Below are positions 23,761-30,943 of a stretch of DNA of 30,943 nt, one piece after another. Within the stretch, counting starts at the first letter, position 1. Each line of letters begins with the position of its first letter. Source of the DNA: CBFHOS01 sp965657645 (lineage in GTDB: Bacteria; Pseudomonadota; Alphaproteobacteria; Puniceispirillales; Puniceispirillaceae); assembly GCA_965657645.1 (NCBI GenBank), contig CBFHOS010000022.1, forward strand, positions 1 through 30,943, given 5' to 3'. Made by a program: the position numbers and the translations under genes. Under the pieces are notes generated by a model. The model saw nothing but the letters and a program-made list of their open reading frames with translations, did not search any database and was not told the origin of the DNA.

Positions 23761-25872
23761 CTAGCCTTCCAGTTTAGAAAAATCCGCCACCTGTTGCATC
23801 TTTGCTCTAATCAACGCTAATAGGCCAAGACGGTTTTGCCGGATATCCGGATCATCATCATTGACCACAACATCTTCAAAAAACTTGTCAATGGGCGCCC
23901 GCAAACCGCCTAAAGCGGTCATCATCGCCGACAAGTCTTCTTTTGTCTGGATATTTGCATCTGCCATCCCTGCATCGCTATCCGACAAGCCAGTAACCGC
24001 CGCATAAAGAGCGCCTTCGGCATCATTGGCAAATAACGCCGGCTTGGTAGCCGCAGAGAAAGTTGTTTTCGTCTTATTTTCTTCTGCCGCCAGAATACTA
24101 GCCGCACGCCGCCATCCGGCCATTAGACCAGCGCCATCACTGCTCGCAAGGAACGCATCCAGCGCCGTCGCCCGATCAGCCATCAACAGCATGTCATCAA
24201 GCGCATCATTGGCGCCGCCATCATCACTAATCGCCGCGGCAATGACATCATGGGCAATGCCTTCATCGCGCAAATTGACCCGCAATCTTTCTTTCACAAA
24301 GCCCAGCAAATCGCCATCCGCTTTGGCAAATCCATGATGGCTCGCGGCCAGCTCAATAATCTCACCCAACGGCATGCGGATCTGTGCCTCGCGGACAATC
24401 CGGATAATCCCAAGTGCCGCCCGCCGCAAGGCAAACGGATCTTTAGAGCCGGTTGGCTTTGCGCCAACGCCAAAGAAACCGGCGAGGCTATCGATTTTAT
24501 CCGCCAGTGAAACGGCCAGCGCAATGTTGGATTCTGGCAAGCTATCGCCCGGACCCTGCGGCCGGTAATGACCGGCAATGGCCGCCGCGACATCATCGCC
24601 CTCACCCGCAAGGCGCGCATAATAGCCGCCGATCAGACCCTGTAGCTCGGGAAATTCGCCAACCATTCCGGTAACCAAATCGGCCTTGGCCAACCGCGCC
24701 GCCCGCGCCGCCTTAACGGCGTCCACACCATCCATGTAGCCAGCGATCGTGCCGGCCAGTTTTTCGATCCGCATGGCCTTGTCATGCACCGATCCCAGCC
24801 CCTCATAAAAGGTGATATCAGCCAGCTTTGGCAGATAATCCTCAAGACCGATCTTGGTATCTTCATTCCAGAAAAATTCGGCATCAGCCAACCGCGCCCG
24901 CAACACTCGTTGGTTACCCGCTAGAATAACCGCATCACGATCTGGATCTGGCAACCGGTTGCTAACAACAATAAAGCCGTTGGCCAGCGTGCCGTCTGCC
25001 GCGCTCAAAGTCAGATATTTCTGATGCGAGCGGATCGACGCTTCTAGAACCTCGTCCGGCAAAGCCATAAACCGGTCCTCAATCGCCCCATAAATAGGAT
25101 GCGGAAATTGGACAAGTCCAGCGATCTCATCGGTCATACCGGGCCGGACAATGGCGCCGTTTGCTTTGGCTAGGGCCTCGGCCTGATCATTTATCATGGC
25201 GCGGCGCACATCACCGTCAACAATCACATGGGCATCGGCGAGGCGCGTGGTGTAATCATCCATGCTGGTGATGCCGGTGATATCAATATCGGCTGGGTTC
25301 TCGAAATAATGGCCCATGCTAGTGCCGCCAAACAGCATCAACGCACCATCCAAATCGAGCGTGCCATCAAGTACCGCGCCATTCACCAAGACATTGACCC
25401 GGTGCAATGGCCGTACCCAGCGAAAACGTGTCGTGCCCCAACGCTGGCTTTTCGGCCATGGGAAATTCGCCAGAATGCCGGTGATCATATCGGCTAGCAA
25501 ATCACTAGTCGCCGCGCCTTTGGACTCGCTGCGGGCGAAAAGGAAAGTGCCCTTTGGGGTTTCTTCTTCAACCAGTTGATCGCGGGTCATGCCAGTCGAG
25601 GCCAAAAATCCGTTGATCGCCTGTTCCGGCGCATCAACCCGCGGGCCGCGCTTTTCAACAATGCTATCCGCTTGGCGCGCATCAAGTGCGCTCACATATA
25701 ATGCCAGATGCCGTGGTGACACCACATAGCTGGCGTTCTCAAAGGCCAAATTCGCCGCGCTTAATTCTGCTGTGACCAGCCGCAACAAATCCTTACCAGC
25801 CTGATCCTGCATGCGGGCGGGGATTTCTTCTTGGACCAGTTCGATGAATAGATCGAGCGTTTCTTTAGACAT
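23761..25872 (-). CDS. glyS: Glycyl-tRNA synthetase beta subunit
   Basis: The beta subunit carries tRNA binding and is essential for the alpha2beta2 bacterial GlyRS. The product of about 703 residues begins MSKETLDLFIELVQEEIPARM, the conserved GlyS start. It has ALPDEVLEASIRSHQKYLTL, HYRPQGPGDSLPES and DPFALRRAALGIIRI, with the DALR-like C-terminal domain. The start at 25872 replaces a longer in-frame reading from 25932, because the conserved protein start is here, GGAGG precedes it, and it overlaps the glyQ end by 8 bases. Length equals the family norm. Confidence 0.97.
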   Translation of the reverse strand: MSKETLDLFIELVQEEIPARMQDQAGKDLLRLVTAELSAANLAFENASYVVSPRHLALYVSALDARQADSIVEKRGPRVDAPEQAINGFLASTGMTRDQLVEEETPKGTFLFARSESKGAATSDLLADMITGILANFPWPKSQRWGTTRFRWVRPLHRVNVLVNGAVLDGTLDLDGALMLFGGTSMGHYFENPADIDITGITSMDDYTTRLADAHVIVDGDVRRAMINDQAEALAKANGAIVRPGMTDEIAGLVQFPHPIYGAIEDRFMALPDEVLEASIRSHQKYLTLSAADGTLANGFIVVSNRLPDPDRDAVILAGNQRVLRARLADAEFFWNEDTKIGLEDYLPKLADITFYEGLGSVHDKAMRIEKLAGTIAGYMDGVDAVKAARAARLAKADLVTGMVGEFPELQGLIGGYYARLAGEGDDVAAAIAGHYRPQGPGDSLPESNIALAVSLADKIDSLAGFFGVGAKPTGSKDPFALRRAALGIIRIVREAQIRMPLGEIIELAASHHGFAKADGDLLGFVKERLRVNLRDEGIAHDVIAAAISDDGGANDALDDMLLMADRATALDAFLASSDGAGLMAGWRRAASILAAEENKTKTTFSAATKPALFANDAEGALYAAVTGLSDSDAGMADANIQTKEDLSAMMTALGGLRAPIDKFFEDVVVNDDDPDIRQNRLGLLALIRAKMQQVADFSKLEG

Positions 25873-26782
25873 TGGCCGCCTCCGCGATCCAGGCTTCACA
25901 ACAGCCTTTAGCAAGGGCCCGCACCCGGCCAATATAGGCGGCGCGTTCAGTGACCGAAATCACCCCACGCGCATCCAGCAAATTAAACAGATGGCTGGCC
26001 TTCATACATTGATCATAGGCCGGTAACGCCAGCGGCTTTTCAAGACCGAGCAAGCGGCCACATTCCGCCTCGGCATCACGGAAATGGGTGAGCAGCATAT
26101 CGGTTTCAGCATGATAGAAATTCCAGCCGGAGAATTCGACCTCAGCGCGGTGGAAAATATCGCCGTAACATTTACCGCCCTGATCGCCCGGCACGCCGTC
26201 CCAATCCAGATCATAAACATTATCAATGCCCTGAATAAACATCGCCAGACGCTCTAGGCCATAGGTCAATTCCAAAGGCACAGGATTACATTCAATGCCA
26301 CCGACTTGCTGGAAATAGGTGAATTGCGACACTTCCATACCATCGCACCAGACTTCCCAACCGAGGCCCCACGCGCCCAGCGTCGGTGATTCCCAATCAT
26401 CCTCAACAAAGCGGATATCATGCATATCAGGATCAAGACCAATGGCGCGAAGACTGCCCAGATATAGGGCTTGGCTGTCGGCTGGCGACGGTTTGAAAAT
26501 CGCTTGGAATTGGTAATAATGCTGGAGCCGGTTCGGATTTTCGCCAAAGCGCCCATCAGTTGGCCGCCGTGATGGCTGGACATAGGCGGCGCGCCAAACT
26601 TGGTCTGGACCCAATGCACGCAATGTCGTCGCCGGATGAAATGTGCCGGCGCCAACTTCCATATCATAGGGCTGGAGAATGACCGCCCCTTGCGATGCGA
26701 AATAACGCTGTAGGTTGAGCAAAATGGATTGAAAATCCAGCCCCGGAGTAGTGACGTGTGTTTTGGATTTTGACGGAGTCAT
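25865..26782 (-). CDS. glyQ: Glycyl-tRNA synthetase alpha subunit
   Basis: GlyQ is the catalytic subunit that activates glycine. The product of about 305 residues has DFQSILLNLQRYFASQGAVI, QPYDMEVGAGTFHPATTLRALGP, PSRRPTDGRFGENPNRLQHYYQ and ECNPVPLELTYGLERLAMF, all hallmark class II motifs of GlyQ. The start at 26782 is chosen because upstream in-frame sequence back to a TTG at 26845 is not GlyQ-like; no strong ribosome-binding site is visible. GlyQ and glyS overlap, and the alphaproteobacterial glyQ-glyS-ppdK order is intact. Confidence 0.97.
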   Translation of the reverse strand: MTPSKSKTHVTTPGLDFQSILLNLQRYFASQGAVILQPYDMEVGAGTFHPATTLRALGPDQVWRAAYVQPSRRPTDGRFGENPNRLQHYYQFQAIFKPSPADSQALYLGSLRAIGLDPDMHDIRFVEDDWESPTLGAWGLGWEVWCDGMEVSQFTYFQQVGGIECNPVPLELTYGLERLAMFIQGIDNVYDLDWDGVPGDQGGKCYGDIFHRAEVEFSGWNFYHAETDMLLTHFRDAEAECGRLLGLEKPLALPAYDQCMKASHLFNLLDARGVISVTERAAYIGRVRALAKGCCEAWIAEAANV

Positions 26783-26882
26783 CGACGCGTTTGCCTGCTT
26801 GAAAAAACTAGACAGAAAGTAGCCCCAAACCGCCCCCCAATGCAAGCATCGCTATTAGCGAAAGTCAGGGTGAACAACCGGC

Positions 26883-26906
26883 GATATAACAGGGGATGTA
26901 ACAGGC
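26883..26906. repeat. 12-bp imperfect tandem repeat in the glyQ upstream region
   Basis: gatataacaggg (26883-26894) is followed directly by gatgtaacaggc (26895-26906). It lies in the 137 bases between glyQ and the small membrane protein gene, which hold nothing else I can name apart from a weak TTGCAT/TACTTT promoter-like pair on the minus strand. Confidence 0.5.
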
Positions 26907-26919
26907 GTGCAATCACCCG

Positions 26920-27183
26920 TCAGCCACTAGCCTTATAGGGGCAATCATCGCGGTCACAGGGTTGGCCAGCAACCCATGCACCACAGAGTTTACACTCTTC
27001 AAGGTCGAGCGAGCTCGGCTTGTCTTTGGGCGCATCATCGGGCCCGCCATTACCCACATCATTATTGGGATTTAGAGTGGCGTCTTTTACAGCATTATTC
27101 CGGTTTCGTTCTATCATTCGAAATAGATAGAACACCCCCCAGATGATACCACCAAGAGCGAGAAGTTTAGGAAGCGACAACAT
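26920..27183 (-). CDS. Small membrane protein with C-terminal cysteine cluster
   Basis: The 87-residue product has one N-terminal transmembrane helix (about 3-23, LSLPKLLALGGIIWGVFYLF). An Asn/Asp/Pro-rich linker follows, then a C-terminal cluster ECKLCGAWVAGQPCDRDDCPY, a CxxC plus C-x4-C pattern that could bind zinc. The layout recalls PP0621-type small proteins with a membrane anchor and a tiny Cys-rich head, but I cannot assign it. It starts 17 bases after the S49 peptidase gene and probably shares its mRNA. Conserved placement next to a membrane peptidase gene hints at an envelope role; this is inference. Confidence 0.7.
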   Translation of the reverse strand: MLSLPKLLALGGIIWGVFYLFRMIERNRNNAVKDATLNPNNDVGNGGPDDAPKDKPSSLDLEECKLCGAWVAGQPCDRDDCPYKASG

Positions 27184-27200
27184 TCATAAATGCCCTTTTT

Positions 27201-28058
27201 CTATAGGCCAAAACGTGACAGATGGGCGCGTTCAATGGCGACTTCTGCCGCCTCGTCGATTATGCCACTGGCGAGCGAACCCGACAAGCCACCAATGCCC
27301 GATAGTAATTTCCGCTTTGGCTCGATCATCATCAACTCGGTATCATCGCCAAACCGTTCTGTTACAATCTGGCGGCATTCCCCTAGCCCATCAATCAGGC
27401 CAAATGTGGCGGCGGTTGCCCCTGTCCAGAACGCCCCGCTGAATAAATCCTTTTCATCACCGGTTAGTTTGGCCCCGCGCCGATCCGTCACATGAGCAAT
27501 GAACTGGTTGTGAATTTCGGTCTGGAGCGCCTTTAGCCGCGCCACATCATCCGGGTTTTCAGGTTTGAACGGATCCAAAATCGCCTTGTTGTTGCCGGCT
27601 GTATAAACGCGCCGTTCAACCCCTAGCTTTTCAATCGCCTTGTCAAAACCAAAGCCACCCGAAATCACCCCGATAGAGCCAATGATAGAGGCGGCATTAG
27701 CGTAGACTTCATCCGCACTAACCGCGAGCCAATAGCCGCCTGATGCGGCGACATCTTCACAAAATGCCAGAACCGGCAGATCAGCCCGCTTTGCCAGATC
27801 ACGGATCCGCGACCCGATTAGCGCCGATTGGACGGGCGAGCCCCCCGGCGAATTAATGATCAGCGCAACCGCCTTTGCCCCCGATACCGAAAACGCCTTT
27901 TTCAATTGTGGCTCGACCGACTCCAGCGAAATACCGCGCCGCATACCGCTAGCGGCAATCACCCCCGACATCCGCACAACTGGAACGATCGGCCGACTAC
28001 TGCGCCAGAAAAACAAGATAGAGGCGAGTTTCGAGAAAATTTTCATCAGGTGTAACAT
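27201..28058 (-). CDS. S49-family (SppA/SohB-like) serine peptidase
   Basis: This is a signal-peptide-peptidase-like serine protease using a Ser/Lys dyad. The 285-residue product is the short single-domain form, like SohB and archaeal SppA. Its motifs are IINSPGGSPVQSALI, then EDVAASGGYWLA with the nucleophile Ser, and VYTAGNNKAILDPFKP with the catalytic Lys. SIIGSIGVISGGF lines the active site. A short hydrophobic stretch at the N-terminus (IFSKLASILFFW) could anchor it. The ATG at 28058 has AGGA immediately adjacent, while the ATG at 28046 lacks one, so the start is uncertain. It follows the methyltransferase gene by about 52 bases. Confidence 0.9.
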   Translation of the reverse strand: MLHLMKIFSKLASILFFWRSSRPIVPVVRMSGVIAASGMRRGISLESVEPQLKKAFSVSGAKAVALIINSPGGSPVQSALIGSRIRDLAKRADLPVLAFCEDVAASGGYWLAVSADEVYANAASIIGSIGVISGGFGFDKAIEKLGVERRVYTAGNNKAILDPFKPENPDDVARLKALQTEIHNQFIAHVTDRRGAKLTGDEKDLFSGAFWTGATAATFGLIDGLGECRQIVTERFGDDTELMMIEPKRKLLSGIGGLSGSLASGIIDEAAEVAIERAHLSRFGL

Positions 28059-28110
28059 TCCTCAGGCAATGGTGAGAGTTGAGATAATGATAAGAGCAAG
28101 CGGTGCGGGT

Positions 28111-28887
28111 TCATGTTTTTCGCCCGCCTTTCACCCTAGCAGGATGCGTCATTGAAAGACCACCACCCTGCATAATATGGTGGGCGGATTCTGTGTAGGA
28201 CCCATTGTCGCGGTGCAACACCAGACCCGCCAGCATCGCCCCCGGTCCCGCCACATTGCGGCGCACCTGAACGATCACCCGACTAGCCGGACTATTGGTG
28301 CGCGGCCATAGCGGAAAGACCAGCGTTTCACCGGCACCCGCAGTTTCAAAATGTGTGATCAGCTCGCTCATCCGGTCGGCGCGGCAAATAAAGGTCACCG
28401 TGCCGCGCGGCTTTACCGCCCACAATGCCGCCTTCACCCAATCGCCCAGATCAGTATTCTCGCCCATATGCGCCATCGCCCGAGCGCGGTTTCTAGGCCG
28501 TGTTCCACGCACATCATTATAGGGCGGGTTGCTCATCACATGGTCAAAGCTATTCGCCATCACCGCTGGCATCGCCATTACATCGCCAGTCACCAGCCGG
28601 ATTTGTTCATCGCGGCCATTGTCGGTGATGTTGCGCGCCGCCAGCGCGGCCATATCCGGATTCTTTTCAATGGCGGTGATCTGTGTATCGGGAAGACGGT
28701 AGGCGGCGCATAGGCTAACCCCGCCAACACCAGCCCCCATATCCAGAATACGGCCTTTGTTCGTGCCAATAGACGCCGCCAGCAAAATCGCATCAGTGCC
28801 AACACGATAGCCATCAGCAGGCTGGGTAATCTGCACGGCTTTGGTCAATAGATGGTCATGCGTTACATCAATCATCATAGAATTCAT
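28111..28887 (-). CDS. TrmN6-like N6-adenine methyltransferase
   Basis: This is a SAM-dependent methyltransferase resembling tRNA1(Val) (adenine-37-N6) methyltransferase. The product of about 258 residues has the start-proximal motif QPADGYRVGTDAILLAAS, the SAM-binding ILDMGAGVGGVSLC, ITAIEKNPDMAALA, and the catalytic NPPY in HVMSNPPYNDVRG. The ATG at 28887 is chosen because AGGA lies 6 bases before it and conserved protein sequence begins here; it overlaps the DUF2007 gene by 20 bases. Alternative starts at 28878 and 28875 are possible. The true RNA target is inferred from the family. Confidence 0.87.
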   Translation of the reverse strand: MNSMMIDVTHDHLLTKAVQITQPADGYRVGTDAILLAASIGTNKGRILDMGAGVGGVSLCAAYRLPDTQITAIEKNPDMAALAARNITDNGRDEQIRLVTGDVMAMPAVMANSFDHVMSNPPYNDVRGTRPRNRARAMAHMGENTDLGDWVKAALWAVKPRGTVTFICRADRMSELITHFETAGAGETLVFPLWPRTNSPASRVIVQVRRNVAGPGAMLAGLVLHRDNGSYTESAHHIMQGGGLSMTHPARVKGGRKT

Positions 28888-29083
28888 TTGCGTCCTGAAG
28901 CAGGGTTTTGGCGGCGAGATGGTGGCTATCATCAACCATCAACCGGCGTGGAAACGCACCGATACCCGCCTCCAGAGCCGAAATATTCCCATCAAAAACC
29001 TCATTGCGAATACCGGCATCATTCAGCAAAGCCTGTAGAAAGGACAAGCGAACGGCATTTGTGGTGCGAATAATCGTTATCAT
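28868..29083 (-). CDS. DUF2007-type small protein
   Basis: The 71-residue product begins MITIIRTTNAVRLSFLQALL, the pattern of the DUF2007 / putative signal-transducing family (a small ferredoxin-like fold). It continues GIRNEVFDGNISALEAGIG and ends FPRRLMVDDSHHLAAKTLL. Length fits the family. Function is not known. It is the first gene of the minus-strand group that continues with trmN6, and overlaps that gene's start by 20 bases, so it is probably the operon's first cistron. The divergent 190-base stretch upstream, shared with ispB, should contain both promoters. Confidence 0.82.
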   Translation of the reverse strand: MITIIRTTNAVRLSFLQALLNDAGIRNEVFDGNISALEAGIGAFPRRLMVDDSHHLAAKTLLQDANEFYDD

Positions 29084-29273
29084 GAGGGTAAGATTACGAG
29101 GTTTAATATCATTTTTCTATGCTTTTCGGCGGGATATAGCCTATTATGACGCACCTTTGATTGGGTGAATTCGCTTGCCGGATCCCCGTGTCAAAGGCTA
29201 TGTCTCAACGGACAGGGCAATCGTAAATTGTAGTATGATTGACCCAACAACCCTAGCCATTTCGTGATAGATA

Positions 29274-30374
29274 ATGCCGCCAAAGCAAACCGAAAATTCC
29301 CATGACACATTCACCGCCGCCCCGTCTCTCGACGCGCTGGTTTCGATGATGTCAGGTGATATGGCACTGGTAAACGCGACTATTCTGGATCGCATGAACA
29401 GCGAAATACCGTTGATCCCGCAACTTGCCGGACATCTCATTGCCGCAGGTGGAAAACGCATGCGGCCGCTAATGACGCTGGCCGGTGCACAATTGGTGCG
29501 GGCTAATCAGCCTAAGACGGGCAATATCAGTGATGCTGGGAATACAAGTGATGCTAGCGCGGGCCATGAGGGCGGGATCAAGCTAGCGACCGCGGTGGAA
29601 TTCATCCATTCAGCGACCCTGTTGCATGATGACGTCATTGACGAGTCAAATTTACGGCGCGGGCGGGATACTGCGAACGCACTATGGGGCAATGAAGCAT
29701 CAGTTCTGGTGGGAGATTTTCTGTTTGCCCGCTCATTCGAATTAATGGTCGAGGCAGGTAGTCTTGCGGTGCTTGGGCGGTTATCCGCCGCCGCCGCCAA
29801 TATTACCGAGGGCGAGATCAAACAGATGGAAATCGCGGGTGAGCCAGCGACACCGCTTGATGATTACCTCGCCGTCATTGGCGGCAAGACCGCCATCCTA
29901 TTCGCCGCCGCCGCCGCCGCAGGGGCGGAAATCGCCGGTGGTAGCCCAGACGATATCGCCGCCATGCACAGCTATGGCCACAGCCTTGGCATGGCGTTCC
30001 AGATCATGGATGACGCGCTGGATTACACCGCCGATGCCGATGCGATGGGGAAGAATGCAGGGGATGATTTTTGGGATCAGAAAATCACCATGCCAGTGAT
30101 CCTCGCATGGCAGGATGGCGATGATGAAGAGCGCGCCTTTTGGCAACGCACGCTAGGCGATGGGGATTTCAACCTGGCTGATCAAGATGCAGATTTGGCC
30201 CATGCACAAGCTATCCTCACCACGCATGACGCGATCAACCGGTCGCTCGATGCGGCAGAGGCCTATGTCCAGACCGCGATAGAGGCGTTGGCACCCTATC
30301 GCAATGGCCCGGCTGGTGAATTGGCCGATGCATTGGCATCCGCCGCCGCCTTTGCCGCCAAGCGCACTAGCTAG
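29274..30374 (+). CDS. ispB: All-trans polyprenyl diphosphate synthase (octaprenyl/decaprenyl type)
   Basis: This enzyme makes the ubiquinone side chain. The 366-residue product has the first Asp-rich motif LLHDDVIDES near residue 119, GGKRMRPLMTLA, and the second motif FQIMDDALDYTAD with GKNAGDDF. Length is slightly above the usual 320-330 because of a 12-residue NISDAG/NTSDAS insertion, encoded by an 18-bp tandem repeat (29523-29540, 29541-29558) and lying between helices. Chain length (C40 or C50) cannot be told from sequence. The start at 29274 lacks a strong ribosome-binding site; a downstream ATG is also possible. It converges with the lysozyme gene after 19 bases. Confidence 0.93.
   Translation: MPPKQTENSHDTFTAAPSLDALVSMMSGDMALVNATILDRMNSEIPLIPQLAGHLIAAGGKRMRPLMTLAGAQLVRANQPKTGNISDAGNTSDASAGHEGGIKLATAVEFIHSATLLHDDVIDESNLRRGRDTANALWGNEASVLVGDFLFARSFELMVEAGSLAVLGRLSAAAANITEGEIKQMEIAGEPATPLDDYLAVIGGKTAILFAAAAAAGAEIAGGSPDDIAAMHSYGHSLGMAFQIMDDALDYTADADAMGKNAGDDFWDQKITMPVILAWQDGDDEERAFWQRTLGDGDFNLADQDADLAHAQAILTTHDAINRSLDAAEAYVQTAIEALAPYRNGPAGELADALASAAAFAAKRTS
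29523..29558. repeat. 18-bp tandem repeat in ispB
   Basis: aatatcagtgatgctggg and aatacaagtgatgctagc are adjacent and in frame, encoding NISDAG then NTSDAS. It accounts for a small insertion compared with typical family members. Confidence 0.7.
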
Positions 30375-30393
30375 CGTCTATAATTGCGCTTTT

Positions 30394-30807
30394 TCACACC
30401 GCCCGCATCATTGCCGCGATGTGATCGGCGCGGCGGCCTGTTTGTCTGGCCCAGCGGCTATCAAGGGCGTGCAATGCGGCACTATCCCAATCACCAAGGG
30501 CAATCGCGCCCCGCATTTTGATAAATTTAGACAAGCGCGGCCCGCCAAGATTAAACGCCATCGATAGCAATGCATGATAGCGGCGGGTCGATATTGCGCT
30601 GATATCCTGACCAAACAATTGCGTGACGATGGTTCTGGCCAGCGCGATATCATTCGCCAACAGCAAGTCAATCTCACCGCCAGATAGGCCGCGATCAGTC
30701 AAATTTCGACCAACGCCAATGGTGATTTTGCCCACACTATCGCGGTACGGATGGGTGCGGCGGCCCTCATGGTCGATTAACAACCGGTGCAATGCCCAAT
30801 TATCCAT
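30394..30807 (-). CDS. T4-type lysozyme (GH24 muramidase)
   Basis: The 137-residue product is a GH24 peptidoglycan hydrolase of the phage endolysin type. It has LIDHEGRRTHPYRDSVGKIT with Glu14, Asp23 and Thr29. These have the same spacing as Glu11, Asp20 and Thr26 of T4 lysozyme, so the enzyme is probably active. TIGVGRNLTDRGLS and AFNLGGPRLSKF are further family motifs. There is no signal peptide, so the protein would be cytoplasmic unless a holin or other route exists. No ribosome-binding site is obvious. It sits tail to tail with ispB with no other phage genes in view, so it is either the edge of a prophage to the right or a domesticated orphan. Confidence 0.88.
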   Translation of the reverse strand: MDNWALHRLLIDHEGRRTHPYRDSVGKITIGVGRNLTDRGLSGGEIDLLLANDIALARTIVTQLFGQDISAISTRRYHALLSMAFNLGGPRLSKFIKMRGAIALGDWDSAALHALDSRWARQTGRRADHIAAMMRAV

Positions 30808-30923
30808 TACAAAGATTACCCATTATCAGGATCGCCCGTTATGACCGTCATCACGCCGTGCATTGGAACCATTGGTAAAGAAGGACGTTCTGATTCCAAC
30901 GAATAATACCAAAGGATAGGACG

Positions 30924-30943
30924 ATGGTAGGACCCTATGATCG
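30924..30943 (+). CDS. Possible start of a plus-strand gene, cut by the window end
   Basis: An ATG at 30924 is preceded by AAAGGA with suitable spacing (tail of 30901-30923) and runs open to the window edge (MVGPYD). Only six codons are visible, so the reading is weak. A separate 21-codon frame (30841-30906) lies just upstream and may be meaningless. Confidence 0.2.

Noticed and set aside
29084..29273. Short 28-codon frame between DUF2007 and ispB
   Set aside because: No ribosome-binding site and no pattern beyond an AT-rich divergent promoter region; a TATGAT at 29234 could be an ispB -10 box but lacks a matching -35.
30841..30906. 21-codon frame upstream of the last ATG
   Set aside because: Very short, without a good ribosome-binding site. 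The TTGGAA/TTCCAA and TTGGTA/TACCAA arms around it are interleaved and too short to call a structure.

Overview
The window looks like an ordinary chromosomal segment of an alphaproteobacterium. The reasons are the gene order yebC-ruvC-ruvA-ruvB-ybgC-tolQ-tolR-tolA-tolB, the linkage of zapA, 6S RNA and 5-formyltetrahydrofolate cyclo-ligase, the glyQ-glyS-ppdK run, and a cysteine-free L31. Base composition is moderate, with many GCC/GCG/GAT codons but AT-rich intergenic DNA. A marine Rhodospirillales or SAR116-like origin is a reasonable guess but is not proven. I see no insertion sequences, CRISPR arrays, tRNAs or rRNAs.

Layout. (1) 155-7460, minus strand: recombination and envelope genes, read as yebC, ruvC, ruvA, ruvB, ybgC, tolQ, tolR, tolA, tolB. 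Most junctions overlap or nearly touch; pal would be expected just left of the window. (2) 7606-10041, minus strand: a coiled-coil protein, zapA, 6S RNA, 5-FCL and a YmdB-type phosphoesterase. The 6S promoter lies over the end of zapA. (3) 10413-17471, plus strand: transketolase, a GAPDH with an NADP-type cofactor pocket, EF-P, an inositol-monophosphatase-family enzyme, then a translationally coupled MotA/TolQ-like plus MotB/OmpA-like pair. (4) 17579-18685: an unrecognised secreted protein with proline-rich repeats, overlapping tail to tail with an MsbA-type ABC exporter (18637-20490, minus). (5) rpmE with a hairpin-containing leader and a strong bidirectional terminator that also serves ppdK. 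(6) 21080-29083, minus strand: DUF2007, TrmN6-like methyltransferase, S49 peptidase, a small membrane/cysteine-cluster protein, glyQ, glyS and ppdK. (7) Right edge: polyprenyl diphosphate synthase (plus), a small T4-type lysozyme (minus), and the first codons of a possible plus-strand gene.

How the genes work together. Tol-Pal (TolQRAB) and ZapA act in envelope constriction and division. RuvABC resolves Holliday junctions. Transketolase, GAPDH and PPDK are central carbon enzymes, and the GAPDH residues suggest NADPH-linked, possibly gluconeogenic, use. The channel/OmpA pair looks like a second proton-driven machine that grips peptidoglycan, separate from Tol-Pal.

The points most worth a second look are the uncharacterised stator-like pair, the predicted NADP-preferring GAPDH, the orphan secreted protein, a recurring pattern of short in-frame tandem repeats at seven or eight loci, the rpmE leader, and the lone phage-type lysozyme. 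No complete new defence or mobile system was found.
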